From: JAKFEW01 sp036675505
GTDB lineage: Bacteria > Cyanobacteriota > Sericytochromatia > S15B-MN24 > JAQBPE01
Direction: 5' to 3'
Assembly (NCBI GenBank): GCA_036675505.1
Contig: JAKFEW010000012.1
Location: 1-7,187, forward strand
DNA length: 7,187 nt
Within the stretch, counting starts at the first letter, position 1. Every line of letters begins with the position of its first letter. A program made the position numbers and the translations under genes. Positions 1-5,177 of the stretch are shown piece by piece. The notes beneath the pieces were generated by a model. The model was not told the DNA's origin, did not search any database, and worked only from the letters and a program-made list of their open reading frames with translations.

Positions 1-1628
1 GCGCGGGCCGGCTCGCCGAGCGCGGTGAGGCGCGCCGCGAGGGCCTCGGCGGCGCTCGCGGGCAGCGTGAGCGGGCCGACCACCCGCCAGGCGCGGTCGC
101 GGCGGACGAGCGCGCCGCTCGCCACCCACTGGCCGAGCCAGGCCGTGACCAGCCCGGGCGAGCCGTCCGCCGCTTCGAGCGCCTCGGCGACCGCCGCCGG
201 CACGTCGGCGCCGCCCAGCATCTGCCCTGTGAGCGCGCGCACCTCGGCGCCTGTGAGCGGGCCGAGCACGTGCGTCTCCGCCGCGGGCCCGGCGGCCGGG
301 GCCTCGCCCGCGCAGAGCCAGCGCCAGCCCGGGTCCGGATCGCGCAGCAGGGCGTCGAGCAGCTCGCGGCTCGCGGCGTCGAGCCGATCGGCGTCGTCGA
401 CGAGCCAGACGCGCGGGCCGGGCCAGCGGGCCCGGGCGAGGGTGGCGATCGCCGCCTGCAGCCGCACGCGCTCCTGGCCGCCTTCGAGCGCCGGGGCCGG
501 CTGCAGGGCCGCCGAGCCGCCGGCGCCGGCGAGCTCCGGCAGCAGGCGCATGAGCACCGGCGCGGCCGCGACCACCGCCGGGTCGGCGCGGTCGGCGACG
601 AGCGCGCGCAGCCAGGGCCCGAGGGCCTGGTAGGGCGGGGCGTCCTCGCCCTCGCCGCGGGCCGCGTGCACCGGGCAGCCCGCGAGCTGGCTCTCGGCGC
701 GCAGGGCGTCGAGCAGGCGGGTGCGGCCGGACCCTGCTTGGCCGATCAGCGCATGCGCGCCGCCTTCGCCCATGAGCGCGGCGCTCAGCCGCGCGAAGAT
801 CGCGTCGCGGCCCACCAGCGGCGGCGCGAGCAGGGTCGCGCCTGCGTCGAGCGTGGCCGTGAGCCCGAGCGCCTCGGCGAGCTCGGCGGCGTCCGGGAAG
901 CGGTCGGCCGGGTCCTTGGCGAGCAGGCGGCGCAGCGCCGCGTCCAGCTCGACGGAGAGCGCGGGCACGAGCTCGCGGGGCGCGGGCGGGCGCTCGTCGA
1001 GGTGGGCGTGCAGCAGCCCGAGCGCGTCGGCCTGTCGAAACGGCGGCCGGCCGGTGAGCACCTGGAAGAGCACGGCACCCAGCGCGTAGAGGTCCGCGCG
1101 CGCGTCGAGCGCGCCTTGCCGGATCGCCTCGGGGGCCAGGTATGCGAGCGTGCCGCGGATCGCGCCAGCGGGCTTGCCGAGGCGCTGGAGCAGGCCGAGG
1201 TCGATCAGCTTGGCCTGGCCGTCAGGCCCGAGCCGGATGTTTTCGGGCTTGAGGTCGCCGTGCAGCCAGCCGCGGCCGTGGAGATAGGCGAGCGCCTGGA
1301 GCAGGCCCGGCAGCAAGGCCCTGACGTCCTGTTCGCCGAGCGGCAGGCGGTCGGCGAGCGAATCGCCCGGCACGAGCGCCATCGTGAAGTACGGCACGCC
1401 GGCGGCGGTTTCGCCGTAGTCGAAGGCCGCCACCAGGTTGGGGTGGCGCAGCTCCGCCATCGCCCAGAACTCCTGTTTAAAGAGGAAGCGCGCCTCGACG
1501 TCCGGGCTCGTCAGCGTCTTGAGCGCGACGACCTCGCCCCGCTCGCGGTCGAAGGCCTGCCACACCTCGCCCATGCCGCCCTGGCCCAGGCGGTCGCGCA
1601 GTTCGTAGCGAGCGGGGAGATCGTGCAT
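1..1628 (-). CDS. Serine/threonine protein kinase fused to AAA-type (AAA_16/PknK-like) ATPase, C-terminus cut off by window edge
   Basis: The frame is open from an ATG at 1628 to the left edge, giving 542 complete codons with no stop. The first ~250 residues are a Hanks-type kinase. It has a glycine loop GQGGMGEV (15-22), ATP lysine K37 in VALK, a probable helix-C glutamate E53, catalytic loop HGDLKPEN (123-130, D125 as base), metal site DLG (143-145), APE motif (165-167) and a DxYALG helix-F motif (179-184). After a short linker and LVGRD (271-275) comes an NTPase domain with P-loop GQAGSGRT (296-303) and Walker B VWLVDDAD (407-414). This kinase plus AAA_16 layout is that of PknK-like signalling kinases, which often continue into TPR repeats; that part would lie outside the window. 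No transmembrane segment is seen, so it is probably cytoplasmic. A Shine-Dalgarno AAGAAGG lies 5 nt before the ATG. Odd points: Gly replaces Arg of HRD, and Arg replaces the P-loop Lys. Kinase assignment is very sure; substrate unknown. Confidence 0.96.
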   Translation of the reverse strand, partial: MHDLPARYELRDRLGQGGMGEVWQAFDRERGEVVALKTLTSPDVEARFLFKQEFWAMAELRHPNLVAAFDYGETAAGVPYFTMALVPGDSLADRLPLGEQDVRALLPGLLQALAYLHGRGWLHGDLKPENIRLGPDGQAKLIDLGLLQRLGKPAGAIRGTLAYLAPEAIRQGALDARADLYALGAVLFQVLTGRPPFRQADALGLLHAHLDERPPAPRELVPALSVELDAALRRLLAKDPADRFPDAAELAEALGLTATLDAGATLLAPPLVGRDAIFARLSAALMGEGGAHALIGQAGSGRTRLLDALRAESQLAGCPVHAARGEGEDAPPYQALGPWLRALVADRADPAVVAAAPVLMRLLPELAGAGGSAALQPAPALEGGQERVRLQAAIATLARARWPGPRVWLVDDADRLDAASRELLDALLRDPDPGWRWLCAGEAPAAGPAAETHVLGPLTGAEVRALTGQMLGGADVPAAVAEALEAADGSPGLVTAWLGQWVASGALVRRDRAWRVVGPLTLPASAAEALAARLTALGEPAR

Positions 1629-1663
1629 GGCAACCTTCTTCCCGCCCTGCGACGGGGAGAAAG

Positions 1664-1670
1664 TATTGTA
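1664..1670. promoter_or_regulatory. Overlapping divergent -10 elements between the kinase and the 1685-2788 gene
   Basis: The heptamer TATTGTA reads as TACAAT on the minus strand (1670-1665, five of six matches to TATAAT) and as TATTGT on the plus strand (1664-1669, four of six). The minus-strand copy would give the kinase mRNA a leader of about 30 nt containing its AAGAAGG ribosome site. The plus-strand copy would give the other gene a very short leader. No good -35 hexamer lies 16-18 bp from either, so activator dependence or another sigma factor is possible. Inferred from pattern only. Confidence 0.4.
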
Positions 1671-1684
1671 GCCGATCCGGTATC

Positions 1685-2788
1685 ATGCTCCCCCTTATGG
1701 ATCAGTGGCAACCCACCCGCAAGACCTCGGGCCTCCAGCTCGGCGCCAGCACCACCGGCCCGCTGCGGGCGCCCGCCGCGCGCCCGGATACGCCCGCGGC
1801 CACCGGCGGCCCTCGGCTCGAAGACGAGGCCCGCAGGCTGCTCGCGCTGATCGAGGAGCGGATGGAGCTGCTCTGGCGCGCCTGTGATCAGGCCGCCTGT
1901 CCGGTCCCCGGCGTCGCGGACCTGCCGCTCCGGCATCCGGTCTCGCCGGCCGGCGAGCGCTTCGTCGGCTACCTCGCCGAGCGCCTCGCGCCCGGCAGCG
2001 ACCTCGCGCGCGCCGTGCCGGTGGCGCTCTACCGCTACCGCGAGATCGGCGACGCCGTGAGCCACTTCAGCGACGCGGCCGTCGGCCTGCCCCCGGGCCT
2101 GCCCCCCCGCGAGCCGCTCGGCGAGGAAAAGTTGCGCCGCGGCCTCTTCTACCTCGGCAACCTCCATGCCGAGTTCAAGCAGGATCCGGCGCTCGCGCGG
2201 CTCTTCCCGCCGCCGCGCACCGTGGACTACGTGATCCCGGACGCGCCGAAGCCGCTGCCGGGCGGCTCGGCCGACGAGCGCCTGCGGGTCCGCAAGGCGG
2301 CCGAGGAGGCCGTGCGCAAGGCCCAGGACCTCGTGCGCTGGCTCGCGCCGCGCCTGGCCGCGATCCGCGCCGCGATCGACCGCGCGCGCACCGCCGTGGT
2401 CAGCACGCCTGGCGATCTCTTCACGCCGGAGGGCCGGCAGGCCACGCGCCTCGTGCTGGAGCTCGCCGCCTACCCGGCCTTGATCCCGCCGCTCGAGGCG
2501 GCGATCGCCCAGCACCAACGCCTCGAGGCCCTGCTGCCCACCGGCCCGCTGCCGCCGGGCTTCGACCCGGAGCCGCTGCGCGAGCTCGCGCTGCCGCTCG
2601 GCCAGCTGCCGGTGATGTTCCGCAACAACAAGCTGCTCGCGACATACTTCCTGCCGCCGCCACCGGTGCCGGTGCGGGCGGTGGCGAAGACGCCCTCCCA
2701 GGACACGCCGATGCCGGTCAAGCCGCAGGGCCGGCCCGCCGCACCTGCGGCCCCGCCGCGCACGCGGCCGCCGATGAGCCCGGTCTGA
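1685..2788 (+). CDS. Hypothetical protein, helical core with Ser/Thr-rich head and proline-rich tail
   Basis: A 367-codon GC-rich frame ending in TGA; I do not recognise the family. There is no signal peptide and no transmembrane helix, so it is probably cytoplasmic. The first ~45 residues are low-complexity and rich in Ser/Thr/Pro, including TRKTSGLQLG. Residues ~50-310 look mainly alpha-helical, with a highly charged stretch of Glu, Arg and Lys around 195-240 that could form a coiled coil. The last ~50 residues are Pro/Ala-rich (PPPPVPV, then PAAPAAPPRTRPP) and probably disordered. ATG 1685 is the outermost start, but ATG 1697 (MDQWQPTRK) is equally possible; neither has a clear Shine-Dalgarno. 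It is divergent from the kinase gene with only 56 bp between, so shared regulation is likely and a role as kinase partner or substrate is a guess from position. Coding status is supported by length, strong third-position GC and smooth composition. Confidence 0.82.
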   Translation: MLPLMDQWQPTRKTSGLQLGASTTGPLRAPAARPDTPAATGGPRLEDEARRLLALIEERMELLWRACDQAACPVPGVADLPLRHPVSPAGERFVGYLAERLAPGSDLARAVPVALYRYREIGDAVSHFSDAAVGLPPGLPPREPLGEEKLRRGLFYLGNLHAEFKQDPALARLFPPPRTVDYVIPDAPKPLPGGSADERLRVRKAAEEAVRKAQDLVRWLAPRLAAIRAAIDRARTAVVSTPGDLFTPEGRQATRLVLELAAYPALIPPLEAAIAQHQRLEALLPTGPLPPGFDPEPLRELALPLGQLPVMFRNNKLLATYFLPPPPVPVRAVAKTPSQDTPMPVKPQGRPAAPAAPPRTRPPMSPV

Positions 2789-2809
2789 CCGGACAGTCCG
2801 GTCGGACCG
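2781..2809 (+). terminator. Strong hairpin at the end of the 1685-2788 gene, no T-tract
   Basis: CGGTCTGACCGG (2781-2792) pairs with CCGGTCGGACCG (2798-2809) over 12 bp with one G:U pair and the loop ACAGT. The gene's TGA stop (2786-2788) sits inside the left arm. The hairpin is followed by AAAAC, not by a T run, so a classical intrinsic terminator on the plus strand is not supported. It may act as a U-less terminator, a 3'-end stabiliser or a protein-binding site. Confidence 0.5.
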
Positions 2810-2817
2810 AAAACAGC

Positions 2818-3036
2818 TTGGCACCAACTCTCAGTGAAGATTTGGTGCCACTTGCGCCGATCATACGTCAGCTCCGGAAGGATCGACCCACAGGTGGGGG
2901 CGCGGCTTGGGCGACTATTCGCATCCGTTCCGAGGCGGAGCTCGAGGCGAAGCTCGCCACTGCTGGCCGGACGGTATGCGATTGGCGGGTCTACAGAGCG
3001 CTTACGGCCGCACTTGACGGCACCGCGCCCATCTGA
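2818..3036 (+). CDS. Possible small hypothetical protein (72 codons, or 64 from GTG 2845)
   Basis: An open frame ends in tandem stops TGA TAG (3034-3039). The inner part reads like a protein rather than a shadow: after PLAPIIRQLRKDRP come an amphipathic charged helix (IRIRSEAELEAKL) and a tryptophan/tyrosine segment (CDWRVYRALTAALDG). Starts are poor. TTG 2818 has no ribosome site and lies inside an inverted repeat; GTG 2845 has only a weak GAAGA about 5 nt upstream. Codon use is less GC-biased than in the upstream gene and resembles the Sel1 gene downstream. It lies on the same strand as both neighbours. I cannot name a family. It could also be the C-terminal remnant of a larger gene whose 5' end was lost at the junction near 2810. 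Confidence 0.35.
   Translation: MAPTLSEDLVPLAPIIRQLRKDRPTGGGAAWATIRIRSEAELEAKLATAGRTVCDWRVYRALTAALDGTAPI
2819..2850. repeat. 9-bp perfect inverted repeat with 14-nt loop
   Basis: TGGCACCAA (2819-2827) is mirrored exactly by TTGGTGCCA (2842-2850). It follows the hairpin at 2781-2809 by only 9 nt and overlaps possible start codons of the small ORF. It could be an operator, an RNA hairpin or one end of a lost element. No partner copy was seen elsewhere in the window. Confidence 0.6.
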
Positions 3037-3054
3037 TAGCGGTGATTTTCCCGA

Positions 3055-3073
3055 CTTTCCAGGAAAGGAAGAG
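3055..3073 (+). promoter_or_regulatory. Shine-Dalgarno region of the Sel1 gene with embedded 6-bp palindrome
   Basis: CTTTCC-A-GGAAAG (3055-3067) is a perfect palindrome whose right arm runs into the purine-rich ribosome site GGAAGAG (3067-3073), which ends 3 nt before ATG 3077. The strong purine tract is the best reason to start the Sel1 gene at 3077. Partial occlusion of the ribosome site or operator use is possible but not shown; the loop is too small for a tight RNA hairpin. Confidence 0.4.
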
Positions 3074-3076
3074 CCC

Positions 3077-3599
3077 ATGATCCAACATCGAAGAGCTGTT
3101 TGGCGCGGCCTGCTCGGGGCGCTAGGGCTACTGTCTTGCGCCATGCTGATCTCCCCCGGGGGCGACCGCCGGCGAGAAAACTGCAAACTACGGCACTAAC
3201 GATCACGTGCTGAAGCTTGCGCGTGACAAGAAGGCTCTCGGCCGACTGCAGCAGGCTGCTCAGACCGGTGACGCAAAGGCTGCCTACGACCTTGGTTCTC
3301 TGTACCTATGGGGCGCAGGCGTGAAGCAGGATTTCAAAGCTTCTGAGCGTTGGTTCAGGAAATCTGCCGAAGCAGGCTATCGGCCAGCGCAACTCTATCT
3401 GGCCGGCGGATACGGGAGCGGGTACGGACTTGCTGGCGCTCTTCCGCGCGATCAAGTCGAGGGGCTGAAGTGGATGCTCGTCGCGCAGGCTGTAAATAAG
3501 GAGCCCAAGCTGGAATTCGACATCGAGTTGCTTAAGCGGCAAATGACGCCAGCACAGATCGCAGAGGCGGAGCAACGAGCGCGAGCTAAGGCCAGGTAA
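3077..3599 (+). pseudogene. Sel1-repeat (SLR) secreted protein, frameshifted just after its signal peptide
   Basis: ATG 3077 follows a good ribosome site and begins a classical signal peptide: charged head HRRAVWR, then hydrophobic GLLGALGLLSCAMLI. That frame stops at 3197-3199. The frame shifted by one base is closed upstream by TGA 3147-3149 but open to TAA 3597-3599, and encodes two Sel1 repeats: YDLGSLYLWGAGVKQDF and WFRKSAEAGY, then AQLYLAGGYGSG and ALPRDQVEGLKWMLVAQA. Skipping one base in the run CCCCCGGGGG (3153-3162) joins both into a protein of about 173 residues, with an ATA|GE signal-peptidase site exactly at the join. Sel1 repeats are TPR-like helical pairs that bind protein partners; the product would be periplasmic, or a lipoprotein if Cys21 is used. 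GTG 3207 (130 codons, no ribosome site) is the only alternative start for the repeat part. The break may be a real mutation, a sequencing error or, less likely, programmed frameshifting. Confidence 0.85.
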
Positions 3600-3643
3600 G
3601 ACGGCTTACTTGGAGACCCGGGCTTTCAAGGGATGGTGAGGGT

Positions 3644-3856
3644 CTACGTCCCGCAGATGCTGTACAGGAGCCAGGCGCCCAGCGCTTTTTGGATCCCGTA
3701 AACGACAACGCCTCCTAGAAGCAGCGAGCCAAGCGCCGCTTGTCGCCTTCCTCTGCCCAGCATCCATCCGGCAAGGAGCCCCAGCGTGAGCATCGCGACC
3801 GGCAGGTAAAGCTTGAGCACGAAAAGCAGGACGGGGTTGGGTACCTTGCAGACCAT
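3644..3856 (-). CDS. Small hypothetical membrane protein, two predicted transmembrane helices
   Basis: A 70-codon frame from ATG 3856 to TAG 3644-3646. The sequence has two hydrophobic stretches: residues ~7-30 (from PNPVLLFVLKLYLP to LLAGWML) and ~42-67 (LGSLLLGGVVVYGI to AWLLYSI). The short basic loop GRGRRQ between them suggests a hairpin with the loop in the cytoplasm. This is the only start in the frame, since a TGA lies upstream with no ATG, GTG or TTG between; no clear ribosome site is visible. It lies about 94 bp downstream of the PIN gene on the same strand and is convergent with the Sel1 gene, whose stop is 45 bp away. No family is recognised. The hydrophobic pattern makes chance coding less likely, but the short length keeps confidence moderate. 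Confidence 0.55.
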   Translation of the reverse strand: MVCKVPNPVLLFVLKLYLPVAMLTLGLLAGWMLGRGRRQAALGSLLLGGVVVYGIQKALGAWLLYSICGT

Positions 3857-3933
3857 ATGTGCTCGTATACCCGATCGCGCCCGCTGCGCAGGTAATGCTC
3901 ATTATCACGGAGAATCTGAGCGGCCCGGGCGCG

Positions 3934-3949
3934 AAACGGCGCTGCGCCG
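3934..3949 (-). terminator. Weak hairpin plus TTT directly after the PIN gene
   Basis: On the minus strand the base after the TGA stop is followed by CGGCG-CAG-CGCCG-TTT, a 5-bp GC stem with a 3-nt loop and only three T. It is correctly placed to end the HTH-PIN operon but too short to be sure, and transcription may continue into the small membrane gene. Confidence 0.3.
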
Positions 3950-3950
3950 A

Positions 3951-4511
3951 TCAGGACGCCGGCGCCTCTTCATCAGGTCCCTCCAGAATCGCGAGCAGCT
4001 CCTTGGGTGTGACGACTTCGAGGATCCCTACGCGCAGGCCGGGCGGGAAGTCCTTGGTATTCCAGGAACAGAGGTAGCGACAGCCATAGCTCAGGGCGGC
4101 GGCCAAGAGGTGGGCGTCGCCCATGTCGCGCAGCAAGACCTCGCGCTCGCTCACGACCTCGGTTTGCTTACCTCGCGCGCCGCCGGGATGCGCCCGGATG
4201 ATCACCCGGTTGTCGACGTTGACGATCGGCACGCCCTCGCCGGACGCCCGACCGATGGGGCCGGGAAGCAACTCCATCTGCTCCAATAACGGGTGAAGGG
4301 CCGCGCGGAAGCGCGCGAGCTCGTCCACCGTCGGCACCAGCCCCTTGAAGCCGAGCCGGCAGTGGCGATCGAGCTCGGCCAGGACCTCCGTCGTGATGAT
4401 CACCTGGTACTCCGCCAACAGAGCCAGGACCAACAAGCGGTGGCTCAAGCCCTTGGGGGTGAGGAAGGCAGCGACGAGGACGTTGGCGTCCAGGGCGACG
4501 AGCGGCCCCAT
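3951..4511 (-). CDS. PIN-domain nuclease, likely toxin of a TA pair (PIN_3/COG1569-like)
   Basis: A 186-residue protein starting at ATG 4511, whose A is shared with the TGA of the HTH gene (TGATG, 1-nt overlap), so the two are translationally coupled. PIN hallmarks are visible: LDANVLVAAF with D8 near the N-terminus; TTEVLAELDR with E42/E46; DMGDAHLLAAAL with D132; and WNTKDFP with D154. These are the acidic residues that hold Mg2+ or Mn2+ in PIN ribonucleases of the VapC type, which usually cleave tRNA or other RNA. The protein is cytoplasmic. It is longer than the usual 130-150 residues because of a segment at about 84-128, between helix 4 and the third acidic motif, that contains VNVDNRVIIRAHPGG. 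A non-toxic nuclease role is possible, but the upstream DNA-binding partner and coupling favour toxin. The start fits both the overlap and the conserved N-terminal strand. Confidence 0.88.
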   Translation of the reverse strand: MGPLVALDANVLVAAFLTPKGLSHRLLVLALLAEYQVIITTEVLAELDRHCRLGFKGLVPTVDELARFRAALHPLLEQMELLPGPIGRASGEGVPIVNVDNRVIIRAHPGGARGKQTEVVSEREVLLRDMGDAHLLAAALSYGCRYLCSWNTKDFPPGLRVGILEVVTPKELLAILEGPDEEAPAS

Positions 4512-5059
4512 CACGAGCTCGGGCGATCGCGATCCAGCATCTCCTGGACGACGTCTGCCTCGGTGAGCTGGCCCCAGGTCGGAGCCATGGCAGTATGAAG
4601 GGCATCCAGGCTGGCAAGCTTCGCCTTGTGTGGTTCGAGGGCCGCAGCAGGAATTCGGCGGTGGCCAGACTCGAGCACGACGCAAGGCAGCTTGCCGCGG
4701 TCGCACCACTTCGCGATGGTCTTGGGGCTGACGCCGAGATAGGCGGCCGCCTCACCTGGGCTTAGGTACACCTCTGATGCCGGGCTCCTGCGCTTGCGCC
4801 GACCCTTGAGCGCTTCACGGAAGGCCTGGTAGCGGCCGTCTACGTGCTCAAGCAGTTCGGCGAGCGAGCCGCCGCGCCCTTCGCGCAGCAGCCCGAGGAC
4901 GTGCAGACGCAGCGGGCGAATCGCCAGGCGCTCGCCGAGCTGGACGACCTGGAGCACCAACCGCGAGCGCTCGCCGGGATCATTCGTCGCGGCGAGGGCG
5001 GCCTCCATGCGCTGAGACAGCAACATGGCGAGTTCGTTATCTGGCGTTGGCAGCGGCAT
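4511..5059 (-). CDS. Excisionase-family (MerR-like) HTH protein, probable antitoxin/autorepressor
   Basis: A 182-residue protein from ATG 5059, preceded by a perfect AGGAGG six nt upstream. Residues ~98-141 form an excisionase-type winged helix: YLSPGEAAAYLGVSPKTIAK is helix-turn-helix, followed by WCDRGKLPCVVLESGHRRI as wing and recognition edge. Before it lies a helical region (~10-85) that could mediate dimerisation, ending in a basic stretch GRRKRR. The ~40-residue tail (APTWGQLTEADVVQEML) is the likely toxin-binding part, as antitoxins commonly place it after the DNA-binding domain. It is first in a two-gene operon and overlaps the PIN gene by 1 nt. A palindrome in its own leader suggests autoregulation. 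The antitoxin role is inferred from operon layout; the DNA-binding domain itself is clear. Confidence 0.87.
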   Translation of the reverse strand: MPLPTPDNELAMLLSQRMEAALAATNDPGERSRLVLQVVQLGERLAIRPLRLHVLGLLREGRGGSLAELLEHVDGRYQAFREALKGRRKRRSPASEVYLSPGEAAAYLGVSPKTIAKWCDRGKLPCVVLESGHRRIPAAALEPHKAKLASLDALHTAMAPTWGQLTEADVVQEMLDRDRPSS

Positions 5060-5065
5060 GAGCGA

Positions 5066-5071
5066 CCTCCT
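5066..5071 (-). promoter_or_regulatory. Strong Shine-Dalgarno AGGAGG of the HTH gene
   Basis: AGGAGG on the minus strand lies six nt from ATG 5059. It fixes this start over the internal ATG at codon 12 and implies strong synthesis of the first gene, as expected for an antitoxin made in excess. Confidence 0.85.
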
Positions 5072-5076
5072 GTTCC

Positions 5077-5093
5077 GATATTTCCAATATATC
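5077..5093. promoter_or_regulatory. Imperfect palindrome, candidate operator of the HTH-PIN operon
   Basis: On the minus strand GATATATTGGAAATATC has matching outer arms GATAT and ATATC and one further matched pair, so six of eight positions are symmetric around one central base. It is an AT-rich island in GC-rich DNA, between the promoter and the ribosome site. Binding by the HTH protein at this point would block transcription initiation. Inferred from position and symmetry. Confidence 0.5.
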
Positions 5094-5123
5094 CATGAAA
5101 CGCGATCGGTGCCCCCGGGTCAA
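5086..5123 (-). promoter_or_regulatory. Sigma70-like promoter of the HTH-PIN operon
   Basis: TTGACC (5123-5118) matches the -35 consensus in five of six bases. Seventeen bp further is TTTCAT (5100-5095), a weak -10, with a predicted transcript start near 5088 inside the palindrome. TATATT (5091-5086) is a better -10 by sequence but lies 26 bp from the -35. Either choice puts the candidate operator over the -10 or start site. Confidence 0.5.
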
Positions 5124-5177
5124 GAGCCAGCGCCCGGTCGACGCGGAGGTCACAGGGGTCGCGGGCTTCGTCGAGGG

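Noticed and set aside
270..1850. Long plus-strand open frame across the kinase gene
   Set aside because: It is antisense to an unmistakable kinase-AAA protein and its translation is Arg/Ala/Gly-rich, without domains, as expected from high-GC antisense frames.
1511..2827. Long minus-strand open frame opposite the 367-residue protein
   Set aside because: Composition is repetitive Arg/Gly/Ala and it overlaps the kinase start region in another frame; the plus-strand reading has natural protein texture.
3014..3042. TTGACG followed by TAGCGG at 17 bp as a promoter for the Sel1 gene
   Set aside because: The -10 candidate matches poorly and lies on the tandem stops of the small ORF; too weak to list.
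2470..3186. Minus-strand frame spanning the hairpins and the Sel1 start
   Set aside because: Low-complexity translation, no ribosome site, and it runs across two plus-strand genes and an intergenic region.
3609..3630. CTTGGA...TTCAAG partial inverted repeat between the convergent Sel1 and membrane genes
   Set aside because: Only six pairs with a wobble and a 10-nt interior, and no T-tract on either side; not a supported terminator.
3606..3908. Alternative minus-strand frame over the small membrane gene
   Set aside because: Its translation lacks the coherent hydrophobic pattern of the 3644-3856 frame and looks like a shifted reading of it.
3813..4289. Plus-strand frame opposite the PIN gene
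   Set aside because: Antisense to conserved PIN motifs; no ribosome site or domain.
4168..4755. Minus-strand frame overlapping both TA genes
   Set aside because: Shifted reading of the HTH and PIN coding sequence, Arg/Pro-rich and without motifs; the neighbouring frames carry the real domains.
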